From an uncultured Burkholderiales bacterium (GTDB lineage: Bacteria > Pseudomonadota > Gammaproteobacteria > Burkholderiales > Burkholderiaceae_E): DNA of 11,694 bases. Where the stretch lies: assembly GCA_903898725.1 (NCBI GenBank), contig CAIUGQ010000448.1:1-11694 (forward strand). The letters run 5' to 3'. The notes beneath the pieces are model-generated. The model was not told the DNA's origin and ran no database searches. It saw only the letters and a program-made list of their open reading frames with translations. This document shows, piece by piece, positions 1 to 5,842 of this stretch (the first letter of the stretch is position 1; every line of letters begins with the position of its first letter). Position numbers and translations under genes: made by a program.

Positions 1-238
1 CTCGCTGATGGTCGTCACGCTGTCGCTGGGCGAGTTCAACATGTCGCTGCTGCTGCACACCCCGCTCACGCCGACGCTGCCCGTGGGCCTGGCCGACGCC
101 TATGCGTCGCTGCGCATCGTGGTGGGCTCGGCCTACACGCTGGTTTTCTTCGTGATCATCGTGCCGCTGCTGGTGGCGCTGCTGTGGGCCTCGCGCCCGC
201 GCGGGCGCACGGCGGCGCGACCAGGGACGGCGACATGA
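1..238 (+). CDS. ABC transporter permease, C-terminal fragment
   Basis: This is the last ~78 codons of a MetI-like inner-membrane permease; the 5' part lies outside the window and the frame runs from base 2. The segment GEFNMSLLLHTP followed by TPTLPVGL is the typical tail of permeases serving Pot/Phn/Fbp-type importers (family knowledge). A final transmembrane helix runs about nt 131-193, followed by a short Arg-rich cytoplasmic tail. Its stop codon overlaps the start of the next gene (ATGA at 235-238), so the two are translationally coupled and almost certainly form one transporter. The substrate cannot be read from this fragment; the binding protein and any partner permease would be expected upstream. 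Confidence 0.85.
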   Translation, partial: SLMVVTLSLGEFNMSLLLHTPLTPTLPVGLADAYASLRIVVGSAYTLVFFVIIVPLLVALLWASRPRGRTAARPGTAT

Positions 239-1317
239 GCGGCACGAGCGGCATCCCGATCGTGCTGCGCGGCTGCGCGAAGACCTTCGCCGACGGCACA
301 CGCGCGCTGCATCCGGTCGACCTCGAGATCGGCGCCGGCGAGACCGTCGTGCTGCTCGGACCGTCGGGCTGCGGCAAGACGACGACGCTGCGGATCGTGG
401 CGGGGCTCGAGTCGCCGGACGAGGGCGGCCGCGTGCTGTTCGGCGACGCAGACGTCACCCGCCTGCCGATCGAGCGCCGCAACGTCGGCATGGTGTTCCA
501 GAGCTACGCGCTGTTCCCGAACATGACGGTCGAGGGCAACGTCGCCTACGGCCTGCGGGTGCGCGGCCTGCCGGCGAGCGAGCGCGATGCGCGGGTGCGC
601 GAGATGCTGGCGATGACCGAGCTCGAGCCGCTGGCGGCGCGACGCATCGACCAGCTCTCGGGCGGGCAGCGCCAGCGCGTGGCGCTGGCCCGCGCGATCG
701 CGCCGCGTCCGCGCGTGCTGCTGCTCGACGAGCCGCTCACCGCGCTCGATGCGCGGCTGCGCGAGTCGCTGCGCGTGGAGATCGACCGGCTGCTGCGCTC
801 GCTCGGCATCACCACCGTCTACGTCACCCACGACCAGGCCGAGGCGATGGCGCTCGGCGACCGCATCGCGGTGATGGCCGAGGGCCGCATCGCGCAGGTC
901 GGCACGCCGCAGCAGGTCTACAACGAGCCGGCCGACGCGTTCGTCGCCGACTTCATCGGCACGATGAACCGGATCGACGGGCAGCCTGCCGACGGCGCGC
1001 TGCGCTTCGCGGGCGGTGCGCTGCCGATGCCGCCGGGCTCGGCGGCCACCGCGTCGTCGGCGATGTTCCGACCCGAAGACCTGCGGCTCGTCGAGGCCGC
1101 CGACGCGCAGTTCTCGGGGCGGGTGCTCAGCCGCTTCTTCCTCGGCGACCACACGCGGCTGGTGATCGATGTCGGCACCGCGCAGCCGCTCGTCGCCCGC
1201 GTCACCGAGCGCGAGACGCCGCGACCCGGCGACACGGTGCACTGCGCGGTCCGCGCCTCGGCGCTGCGGGTTCCGCCCGACGCGTCCGCCGCCGCGGCCG
1301 GCACGCCCGGCCGCTGA
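235..1317 (+). CDS. ABC transporter ATP-binding protein (Pot/Phn/Fbp type, with TOBE-like C-terminus)
   Basis: A 360-residue ATPase that energises import through the adjacent permease at the cytoplasmic membrane face. Visible motifs: Walker A GPSGCGKTT (residues 42-50), Q-loop Gln89 in MVFQSYALFP, signature LSGGQRQR (141-148), Walker B LLLDEP (162-167), D-loop LTALDARL, and H-loop His199 in YVTHDQAEAM. Residues ~240-345 form a C-terminal regulatory region of TOBE type, including MFRPEDLRL. The ATG at 235 overlaps the permease stop; an in-frame ATG at 184 would intrude far into the permease and was not used. Length and architecture match PotA/PhnT/FbpC-type importers. The substrate (polyamine, phosphonate, iron, or, judging from the next gene, a phosphodiester) is not decided by the ATPase sequence. 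Confidence 0.95.
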   Translation: MSGTSGIPIVLRGCAKTFADGTRALHPVDLEIGAGETVVLLGPSGCGKTTTLRIVAGLESPDEGGRVLFGDADVTRLPIERRNVGMVFQSYALFPNMTVEGNVAYGLRVRGLPASERDARVREMLAMTELEPLAARRIDQLSGGQRQRVALARAIAPRPRVLLLDEPLTALDARLRESLRVEIDRLLRSLGITTVYVTHDQAEAMALGDRIAVMAEGRIAQVGTPQQVYNEPADAFVADFIGTMNRIDGQPADGALRFAGGALPMPPGSAATASSAMFRPEDLRLVEAADAQFSGRVLSRFFLGDHTRLVIDVGTAQPLVARVTERETPRPGDTVHCAVRASALRVPPDASAAAAGTPGR

Positions 1318-1384
1318 ACGGCGCGTCGTCCGCCCCCGCTCCCCGACCCACGACCGCCCCTCCCTGCCAACAGGACCGACCGCC

Positions 1385-2200
1385 ATGCTGCTGTGCCAGA
1401 TCAGCGACCTGCACATCAAGGCCGAACGCCGCCTCGCCTACGGCGTGGTCGACACCGCGTCGATGCTCGAGCGCTGCGTCACGAGCATCCTCGCGCTGCC
1501 GCAGCGCCCCGACGCGGTGGTGGCCACCGGCGACCTCGGTGATCGGGGGACCGCCGAGGAGTACGCGCTGATCCGCGAGCTGCTGGCCCCCCTGCCGATG
1601 CCGCTCTACCTGCTGCCCGGCAACCACGACGAGCGCGGCGCGCTGCGCGAGGCCTTCCCCGACCACGCCTACCTGCGCCAGTGGGTCCCGTTCGTCCAGT
1701 ACGCGATCGACCTCGATCCGATCCGGCTGGTGGCGCTCGACACCGTCGTGCCGCGCTCGGGCGCGGGCGCGCTGTGCGCCGAGCGCCTGAGCTGGCTGGA
1801 CCGCACGCTCGCCGAGGCGCCGGGGCGGCCGACGGTGGTGGCGATGCACCACCCGCCGTTCGTGACCGGCATCGGGCACATGGACCGCGTGGGGCTGGCC
1901 GGCGTCGAGGCGCTGGCCGAGGTGATCGCCGCCCACCCGCAGGTCGAGCGGATCATCGCCGGCCATCTGCACCGGCCGATCACGGTGCGCTTCGGCCGCA
2001 CCGTCGCGGGCACCTGCCCGAGCCCCGCGCACCAGGTCGCGCTCGACCTCGACCGGGACGCCGCGGACCGCTTCACGATGGAGCCGCCGGGGTTCCAGCT
2101 CCACTGGTGGAGCGGCCTGCAGCTCGTCACGCACACGGCGGTCATCGGCGACTTCGCCGGGCCGTATCCCTTCCGCGCGGCGGGCCGGCTGATCGACTGA
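1385..2200 (+). CDS. GpdQ-like metallophosphoesterase (probable cytoplasmic phosphodiesterase)
   Basis: A 271-residue calcineurin-like phosphoesterase with no signal peptide. The binuclear metal set is complete: Asp8 and His10 (SDLH), Asp50 (TGDL), Asn80 with His81 (GNHDE), His156 (MHHPP), His194 and His196 (GHLH). From memory, these sit at or within one residue of the ligands of Enterobacter glycerophosphodiesterase GpdQ (Asp8, His10, Asp50, Asn80, His156, His195, His197), and total length is also close (~274). The family hydrolyses phosphodiesters such as glycerophosphodiesters, and cyclic nucleotides in the CpdA/Icc branch. It follows the ABC ATPase after 67 bp in the same direction, with a weak AGGA (1372-1375) 9 nt before the ATG. 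Inference: the imported compound is a phosphodiester cleaved by this enzyme. A CpdA-like cAMP role is the alternative. Confidence 0.88.
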   Translation: MLLCQISDLHIKAERRLAYGVVDTASMLERCVTSILALPQRPDAVVATGDLGDRGTAEEYALIRELLAPLPMPLYLLPGNHDERGALREAFPDHAYLRQWVPFVQYAIDLDPIRLVALDTVVPRSGAGALCAERLSWLDRTLAEAPGRPTVVAMHHPPFVTGIGHMDRVGLAGVEALAEVIAAHPQVERIIAGHLHRPITVRFGRTVAGTCPSPAHQVALDLDRDAADRFTMEPPGFQLHWWSGLQLVTHTAVIGDFAGPYPFRAAGRLID

Positions 2201-2207
2201 GGCTCGG

Positions 2208-2225
2208 GGCGAGGCGCGCCTCGCC
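2208..2225. terminator. Palindrome between convergent genes, possible bidirectional terminator
   Basis: A perfect 18-nt palindrome (half-site GGCGAGGCG) lies between the phosphodiesterase stop (2200) and the stop codon of the outer-membrane protein gene (2226-2228). It can form a GC-only hairpin in either transcript. No T-run follows on either strand, so intrinsic termination would be non-canonical. The symmetrical position between two convergent stops is the main support. Confidence 0.4.
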
Positions 2226-3110
2226 TCAGGCCGGGAACAGCAGGGTCAGGCTCAGCCTGAACCCCCAGCCCTGCGGCGCGCCCTCGGGGGACTCGACCCA
2301 GTACCGCAGCCCTCCGCCGATGCTGAGGAGCTGCCCGCCGATCCTCAGGACCTTCGAGGCGGACACGTTGACGGGCACCGACCAGCGGGCGCGCTCCCAG
2401 TCGTAGGTGCTCTCGGTGTTCAGCGCGAACGTCCAGGCGTCGGGCGTCGAATAGCTGACGAAGGGCTGCACGAAGGTCGCGCTGACGTCCGGCCGCGAGC
2501 TGGAGCCGGCGAACGACCACAGGTGGTTGGCGAGCGCACCGACCGTCCAGCCGCTCGCCTGCTTGAGCACCACCGCCGTCGGACCCGCGCCCCACTGCTT
2601 CGCGCCGAGCGCATCGTCGCTGGCGGTGGGCAGCAGGAACACCGGGCCCGCCCCCCAGATCCAGCCGCCGGCGGTGGGGGCCTTGGGCGAGAAGAACACG
2701 CTCTGCACGATGTCGCCGAGCCCCGACTGCCGACCGCCGCCGGGCACGGCGTCGGTCTGGGTGACGATCGGCACGATCGTGCGCGAGATCAGCGTCCAGT
2801 CGGCGTTCAGGTCGATCGGCACGACCGGCTGCACGTTCAGCGTCGTGCGGTCGCCCCCGCGGCCGGGACCGAGTTCGCGATCATGGTTGAACTGCAGCGG
2901 CACGCTGATCAGCGCGGCGACCGGATTGGACAGCTGCTTGGCCAGATCGGCCGCGCCCACCTGCGCGGATGCGGCACCGCTGGCGGCGAAGAGCGCCGGG
3001 GCGAGCAGCGCGGCGGCGAGCGAGCACAGGGGCTCGGACCGAGGCGCGCCGCGGGGCGCGGACGGGGTCTGCGGGAACTCGGTGGCGGGTGCGGAACGGC
3101 GGGGGGCCAT
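2226..3110 (-). CDS. Outer-membrane beta-barrel protein, transporter-like ('neuromedin U'/MetA-pathway type)
   Basis: A 294-residue exported protein. The first ~28 residues form a long Arg/Pro-rich n-region, then a hydrophobic stretch LAAALLAPALFAASGAASA gives a likely signal-peptidase cleavage after Ala49. The mature part opens with DLAKQLSNPVAALISVPLQ and continues as alternating beta-strands: WTLISRTIVPIV, GLGDIVQSVFFSP, GPVFLLPTASD, TFVQPFVSYST. It ends in strand GFRLSLTLLFPA. This pattern matches a family often annotated as 'transporter' or, misleadingly, 'neuromedin U', and related to outer-membrane channels. The start is set by GAGGAG (3116-3121, minus sense) five nt before the ATG at 3110; longer upstream frames have no coding character. 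It stands alone, so its substrate is unknown. An extended -10 candidate lies ~55 nt upstream of the start. Confidence 0.85.
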   Translation of the reverse strand: MAPRRSAPATEFPQTPSAPRGAPRSEPLCSLAAALLAPALFAASGAASAQVGAADLAKQLSNPVAALISVPLQFNHDRELGPGRGGDRTTLNVQPVVPIDLNADWTLISRTIVPIVTQTDAVPGGGRQSGLGDIVQSVFFSPKAPTAGGWIWGAGPVFLLPTASDDALGAKQWGAGPTAVVLKQASGWTVGALANHLWSFAGSSSRPDVSATFVQPFVSYSTPDAWTFALNTESTYDWERARWSVPVNVSASKVLRIGGQLLSIGGGLRYWVESPEGAPQGWGFRLSLTLLFPA

Positions 3111-3147
3111 GGCGTCTCCTCGGTGGCGCGCGCCGGGCCGGGCGTGA

Positions 3148-3166
3148 CCGACGCGCGACGCGTCGG
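3148..3166. repeat. Perfect 8-bp inverted repeat in the leader of the outer-membrane protein gene
   Basis: CCGACGCG and CGCGTCGG are separated by 3 nt (CGA). The repeat lies 38 nt upstream of the ATG at 3110 and just downstream of a possible extended -10. It could be an operator or a hairpin in the mRNA leader. The sequence does not decide which, and inverted repeats of this size arise by chance in DNA this GC-rich. Confidence 0.35.
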
Positions 3167-3169
3167 CTC

Positions 3170-3178
3170 CTTGTAGCA
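3170..3178 (-). promoter_or_regulatory. Possible extended -10 element for the outer-membrane protein gene
   Basis: On the minus strand the bases read TGCTACAAG: a TGn extension plus a hexamer matching TATAAT at four of six positions. No convincing -35 lies 16-18 bp upstream, which an extended -10 can tolerate. Transcription would start near 3163, giving a ~53-nt leader. This is a visual match only. Confidence 0.25.
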
Positions 3179-3216
3179 CCGGCCGGGATCCGGACTTGTC
3201 GGGCTCGCGACACCTC

Positions 3217-3243
3217 CGCGGCCGGCGACACACCCCGGCCGCG
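3217..3243 (-). terminator. GC-rich stem-loop after the 2-hydroxyacid dehydrogenase gene
   Basis: A 9-bp perfect stem (CGCGGCCGG with CCGGCCGCG) with a 9-nt loop begins 17 nt past the stop codon of the minus-strand dehydrogenase gene. The position suits a transcription terminator, but no U-tract follows, as is often the case in very GC-rich genomes. Confidence 0.4.
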
Positions 3244-3259
3244 CCGCACGTCCTTCGCG

Positions 3260-4288
3260 TCAGGCGCGCCCCGCCCGCACCACGTCCGCCAGCGGCTCGC
3301 CCCGATGCAGCCGCCGCAGGTTCGAGACGACCATGTCCCAGCGCCGGTCCATCATCTGCTCGGTCCACTGCGACGAGTGCGGCGTCATCATCACGTTGGG
3401 CAGCGTGTGGAACGGGAAGTCGGACGGTCTCGGGCTCGGGTCGGAGGCGCTCGGATAGCGCCACCACACGTCGATGACCGCGCCGGCGATCGTGCCGCCG
3501 GTCAGCGCCTCGTAGAGCGCGCGTTCCTCGACCACCGGCCCGCGCGCGAGGTTCACCAGCACCGCGTCGCGACGCATCAGACCCAGCCGCCGCGCGTCGA
3601 TCAGCGCCGTCGTCTCGGGCGTCAGCGCGATCGCGAGGATCACGAAGTCGCACTGCGTGAGGAAGGCGTCGAGCTGCGCGAGCGGATAGACGTGGTCGAA
3701 GGCGCTCGCATCGGCCGGCGCGGTGCGCGCGCAGCCGAGCACGCGCACGCCCATCGCATGCACGCGCGATGCGATCTCGCGGCCCATGTGGCCGAGTCCG
3801 ACGACGCCCACCGTGCGGCTGTTGAGCTCGTTGCGGAACGGCCCGCTCACCGCGCCACTCCAGGCCCACGAGCCGGCGCGGAAGTCGTCCTCGACGGCCT
3901 TCCACCGATGGGTCCACATCAGCATCGTCATCAGGGCGTACTCGGCCGCGGCACGCGCGTGGCCGAAGGCGTTGCACACCGTCGTCGTCGCCGGCAGGCA
4001 CGCGGTGTCGACCTTCTCCCAGCCGGCGGCCTGCACCTGCACCAGGCGCAGGCCGTGCGCATCGGTGGCCGGCCAGGGGAACGCGGTCGTCACCACCGCG
4101 TCGGCCGCGCGGATCGCGGCATCGCGCTCGACGGCGGGCGCCGCGGCGGGCACGCAGCTCACCTCGATGGGGAAGTCGACCTTCGCGCGCAGCCTCGGCA
4201 GGTTGGGGACGACCAGGTCGCCCAGCAGCGCAACACGTAGCGCGCCATGCAGCGGACGGGTCGGATCGGTGGAACGGGGGCCGGTCAT
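3260..4288 (-). CDS. D-isomer-specific 2-hydroxyacid dehydrogenase family protein
   Basis: A 342-residue NAD(P)-dependent oxidoreductase of the D-2-hydroxyacid dehydrogenase/PGDH family, expected to interconvert a D-2-hydroxyacid and a 2-oxoacid in the cytoplasm. The N-terminal half (to ~residue 115) is the substrate domain. The Rossmann domain carries VVGLGHMGRE (GxGxxG at 164-169). Catalytic Arg249 sits in NLARGPVV and His304 in TPHSSQW. The position that normally holds the catalytic Glu (29 residues after the Arg, as in E. coli SerA) is Tyr278, within DVWWRYP. The second Rossmann strand ends LGCART rather than with an acidic residue, which hints at NADP(H) (inference). The ATG at 4288 was chosen because it precedes the conserved domain and clears the divergent gene; no strong SD is visible. 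It is divergent from the FMN oxidase gene. Substrate unknown. Confidence 0.9.
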   Translation of the reverse strand: MTGPRSTDPTRPLHGALRVALLGDLVVPNLPRLRAKVDFPIEVSCVPAAAPAVERDAAIRAADAVVTTAFPWPATDAHGLRLVQVQAAGWEKVDTACLPATTTVCNAFGHARAAAEYALMTMLMWTHRWKAVEDDFRAGSWAWSGAVSGPFRNELNSRTVGVVGLGHMGREIASRVHAMGVRVLGCARTAPADASAFDHVYPLAQLDAFLTQCDFVILAIALTPETTALIDARRLGLMRRDAVLVNLARGPVVEERALYEALTGGTIAGAVIDVWWRYPSASDPSPRPSDFPFHTLPNVMMTPHSSQWTEQMMDRRWDMVVSNLRRLHRGEPLADVVRAGRA

Positions 4289-4303
4289 GCGCGGTCTCGC
4301 AGC

Positions 4304-4324
4304 GTAGGATCCGGTCGATCCTAC
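4304..4324. promoter_or_regulatory. 8-5-8 inverted repeat in the divergent promoter region, likely operator
   Basis: GTAGGATC (4304-4311) and GATCCTAC (4317-4324) are perfect inverted arms around a 5-nt spacer, centred in the 54-bp gap between two divergently transcribed 2-hydroxyacid enzyme genes. It lies 15 bp from one start and 18 bp from the other, so a dimeric regulator bound here could control both. Each arm also contains TAGGAT, a 4-of-6 match to a -10 hexamer, one on each strand. The lower GC of the arms compared with their surroundings makes a chance match less likely. No regulator gene is present in the window. Confidence 0.55.
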
Positions 4325-4342
4325 CCCCGGTCCCCGCCCCCG

Positions 4343-5488
4343 ATGACGGCCTCCCGCGCGACCTCGGTCCACGATCTGCGACGGATGGCCCGCGCGCGGC
4401 TGCCGCGGGCGGTGTTCGACTTCGTCGACGGCGCGGCCTGCGACGAGCGCAGCGCGCGCGCCAACGTCGACGACTGGTCGGCGGTGCGCTTCGTGCCCCG
4501 CCTGCTGCGCGACGTCTCGCGCATCTCGGTGGCGACCACGCTGCTGGGCGCACCCTCGGCCGCGCCGATCGCGATCGCGCCCACGGGCCTGGCGACGCTG
4601 GTCCATCCCGACGCCGACCGCGCGCTCGCCCGCGAGGCCGCCCGCGCCGGCATCCCGTTCGCGCTGTCGACCGCCGCCGGCACCACGCTCGAGGACGTGG
4701 CCGCGGTCGGCCCCGGGCGGCGCTGGTTCCAGCTCTACGTGTTCCGCGACCGCGCGATCACCGAGCGGCTGATCGAGCGCGCGGCCACCGCCGGCTACGA
4801 GGCGCTGGTGCTGACCGTCGACGTGCCGGTGGTCGGCAAGCGCGACCGCGACCGGCGCAACGGCTTCACCGTGCCGCTGCGGCTGACGCCGTCGACGCTG
4901 CTCGACTTCGCGCTCCATCCGCGCTGGTGCCTGGACCTCGCGCGCCACGGCATGCCGACGATGCGCAACTACGCGCTCGGCGACCTCGGCGGGCGCCCGC
5001 ACGCCGAGGTGGTGGGCGCGCTCTACGACCCCGGCCTGACCTGGGAGGCCCTCGCCTGGCTGCGTGTGCGCTGGAAGGGGCCGCTGCTGATCAAGGGCCT
5101 GCTCGCCCTCGACGACGTGCTGCGCGCGGCCGATCACGGTGTGGAGGCGGTGGTGGTGTCGAACCACGGCGGACGCCAGATCGACGGCACCTCGTCGACG
5201 GTCCGCGCGCTCGCCGACTGGGGGCCGCAGGCCGCGGCGCGCGTGCCGCTGCTGGTCGACGGCGGCATCCGCCGCGGCAGCGACGTGGTGGCGGCGCTGG
5301 CGCTCGGCGCGCAGGGCGTGCTGATCGGGAGGCCGACGCTGTACGCGGCGGCGGCCGGCGGCGCCGAGGGCGTGCGCCGCTGCCTGGACATCCTGGTCGA
5401 GGAGATGCACCTGACGATGGCGCACCTGGGCGCGGCGTCGGTGGCGGAGCTGGGGCGGCACTGCGTGGCGGTGGATGCGCGGGGCTGA
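4343..5488 (+). CDS. FMN-dependent alpha-hydroxyacid oxidase/dehydrogenase
   Basis: A 381-residue TIM-barrel flavoenzyme of the glycolate oxidase / LldD / mandelate dehydrogenase family, which oxidises L-2-hydroxyacids to 2-oxoacids. Motifs in order: LPRAVFDFVDGAACDE (20-35), IAPTGL (78-83), Gln130 and Tyr132 (QLYVFRDR), Asp160 (LTVD), Lys251 (LLIKG), catalytic His275 and substrate Arg278 (SNHGGRQ), and the FMN-phosphate region DGGIRRGSD (306-314) and IGRP (328-331). The tyrosine equivalent to Tyr24 of spinach glycolate oxidase is Phe27 here, by alignment on the fixed 105-residue spacing to Tyr132. There is no transmembrane segment. The ATG at 4343 has no SD; the frame extends upstream to 4247, but that part would overlap the divergent gene. 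Substrate not determinable; lactate, glycolate, mandelate and longer hydroxyacids are all possible. Confidence 0.92.
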   Translation: MTASRATSVHDLRRMARARLPRAVFDFVDGAACDERSARANVDDWSAVRFVPRLLRDVSRISVATTLLGAPSAAPIAIAPTGLATLVHPDADRALAREAARAGIPFALSTAAGTTLEDVAAVGPGRRWFQLYVFRDRAITERLIERAATAGYEALVLTVDVPVVGKRDRDRRNGFTVPLRLTPSTLLDFALHPRWCLDLARHGMPTMRNYALGDLGGRPHAEVVGALYDPGLTWEALAWLRVRWKGPLLIKGLLALDDVLRAADHGVEAVVVSNHGGRQIDGTSSTVRALADWGPQAAARVPLLVDGGIRRGSDVVAALALGAQGVLIGRPTLYAAAAGGAEGVRRCLDILVEEMHLTMAHLGAASVAELGRHCVAVDARG

Positions 5489-5542
5489 GGGACGCGCGGG
5501 GCTGGGGGGCGCGCCGAGCTGAAGGGCGCGCGGGGCCGGGCC
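5477..5542 (+). repeat. Imperfect tandem repeat, ~16-18-nt unit, about four copies
   Basis: Units resembling GCGCGGGGCTGAGGGAC begin near 5477, 5494, 5509 and 5526. The first two copies share the 11-mer GCGCGGGGCTG exactly; later copies diverge. The array starts inside the last codons of the FMN oxidase gene, so the stop codon lies in the first unit. It looks like slippage-type duplication rather than a functional element. Confidence 0.45.
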
Positions 5543-5566
5543 GTGACGGCCCGGGCGCCCGTCACG
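5536..5566 (+). terminator. Two overlapping, mutually exclusive GC hairpins downstream of the FMN oxidase gene
   Basis: Stem A pairs CCGGGCCG (5536-5543) with CGGCCCGG (5547-5554) around loop TGA. Stem B pairs CGTGACGG (5542-5549) with CCGTCACG (5559-5566) around a 9-nt loop. Both are perfect 8-bp stems and cannot form together. They lie 48 nt past the stop codon, fitting a terminator, though no T-run follows. Confidence 0.4.
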
Positions 5567-5591
5567 CGGCCCGCGCACGCCGGCATCCGGC

Positions 5592-5621
5592 TTGACAGCC
5601 GCCGCCACGCCCCCCTAAGGT
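5592..5621 (+). promoter_or_regulatory. Sigma70-like promoter candidate for asd
   Basis: A perfect TTGACA (5592-5597) is followed after 18 nt by TAAGGT (5616-5621), a 3-of-6 match to TATAAT that keeps the conserved first, second and last bases. Initiation seven nt downstream would fall at A5629, giving an mRNA leader of about 234 nt before asd. The hexamers stand out in a GC-rich background. It is the only good match I noticed in the 374-bp gap. Confidence 0.45.
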
Positions 5622-5622
5622 C

Positions 5623-5739
5623 ATGGCCATGTCCCGCCCGTGTCGCCCGCCGTCGCCCTGCCTCGCCCGTCGTTCGACGGTGCGTGTCGCGGCGCCGTCG
5701 TGCGCGCGCGTCGAGACTACCAAACGGCGTCTCCGCTAG
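5623..5739 (+). CDS. Possible leader peptide upstream of asd (38 codons; 36 from the second ATG)
   Basis: An ATG at 5623 and a second in-frame ATG at 5629 open a short frame ending at the TAG at 5737-5739. If transcription starts at A5629, as the promoter spacing suggests, the second ATG would begin a leaderless mRNA. The peptide is Arg/Pro/Cys-rich and ends ETTKRRLR. That end (5712-5736) uses ACT and AAA codons unlike the surrounding composition. The stop codon sits inside the 5' arm of a predicted hairpin (5733-5766), the geometry expected if a ribosome on this frame controlled folding. There is no homologue that I recognise and no SD. It may be a chance ORF. Confidence 0.2.
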   Translation: MAMSRPCRPPSPCLARRSTVRVAAPSCARVETTKRRLR

Positions 5740-5842
5740 CGCGGGACGTCGTGTCCCGTCTGGCGGAACGTCGGACGGGCACACGAGAGATCACCCATCG
5801 TTGCACGGTCCGACATCCGGTCGACGGAACGCACCCCGTTCC
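5733..5842 (+). promoter_or_regulatory. Structured mRNA leader of asd (three potential stem-loops)
   Basis: Three pairings can be drawn in the gap before asd. (I) 5733-5739 with 5760-5766 (7 bp, one G-U), continuing inward to CGGGAC (5742-5747) with GTCCCG (5753-5758) around a 5-nt loop. (II) GTCGGAC (5770-5776) with GTCCGAC (5808-5814). (III) GGAACG (5826-5831) with CGTTCC (5837-5842), 10 nt before the SD. A sequence close to the asd ribosome-binding region also occurs earlier: AGAGATCACCCAT near 5787 compared with AGAGGTCACCAT at 5853. I cannot match this to a known riboswitch class. Some of the pairings may be chance in GC-rich DNA. Confidence 0.3.

Noticed and set aside
4247..4342. An upstream start for the FMN oxidase gene at 4247
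   Set aside because: It would overlap the divergent dehydrogenase gene and the palindrome, and family alignment begins after 4343.
2226..4553. Open 775-codon minus-strand frame upstream of the outer-membrane protein
   Set aside because: The true start at 3110 has an SD and a signal peptide; the upstream part overlaps the dehydrogenase gene in another frame.
3260..5608. Open minus-strand frame of 782 codons running through the dehydrogenase and the antisense of the FMN oxidase gene
   Set aside because: Only the part from 4288 down has family homology. The rest is Arg/His/Ala-rich filler produced by stop-poor GC-rich DNA opposite a clear gene.
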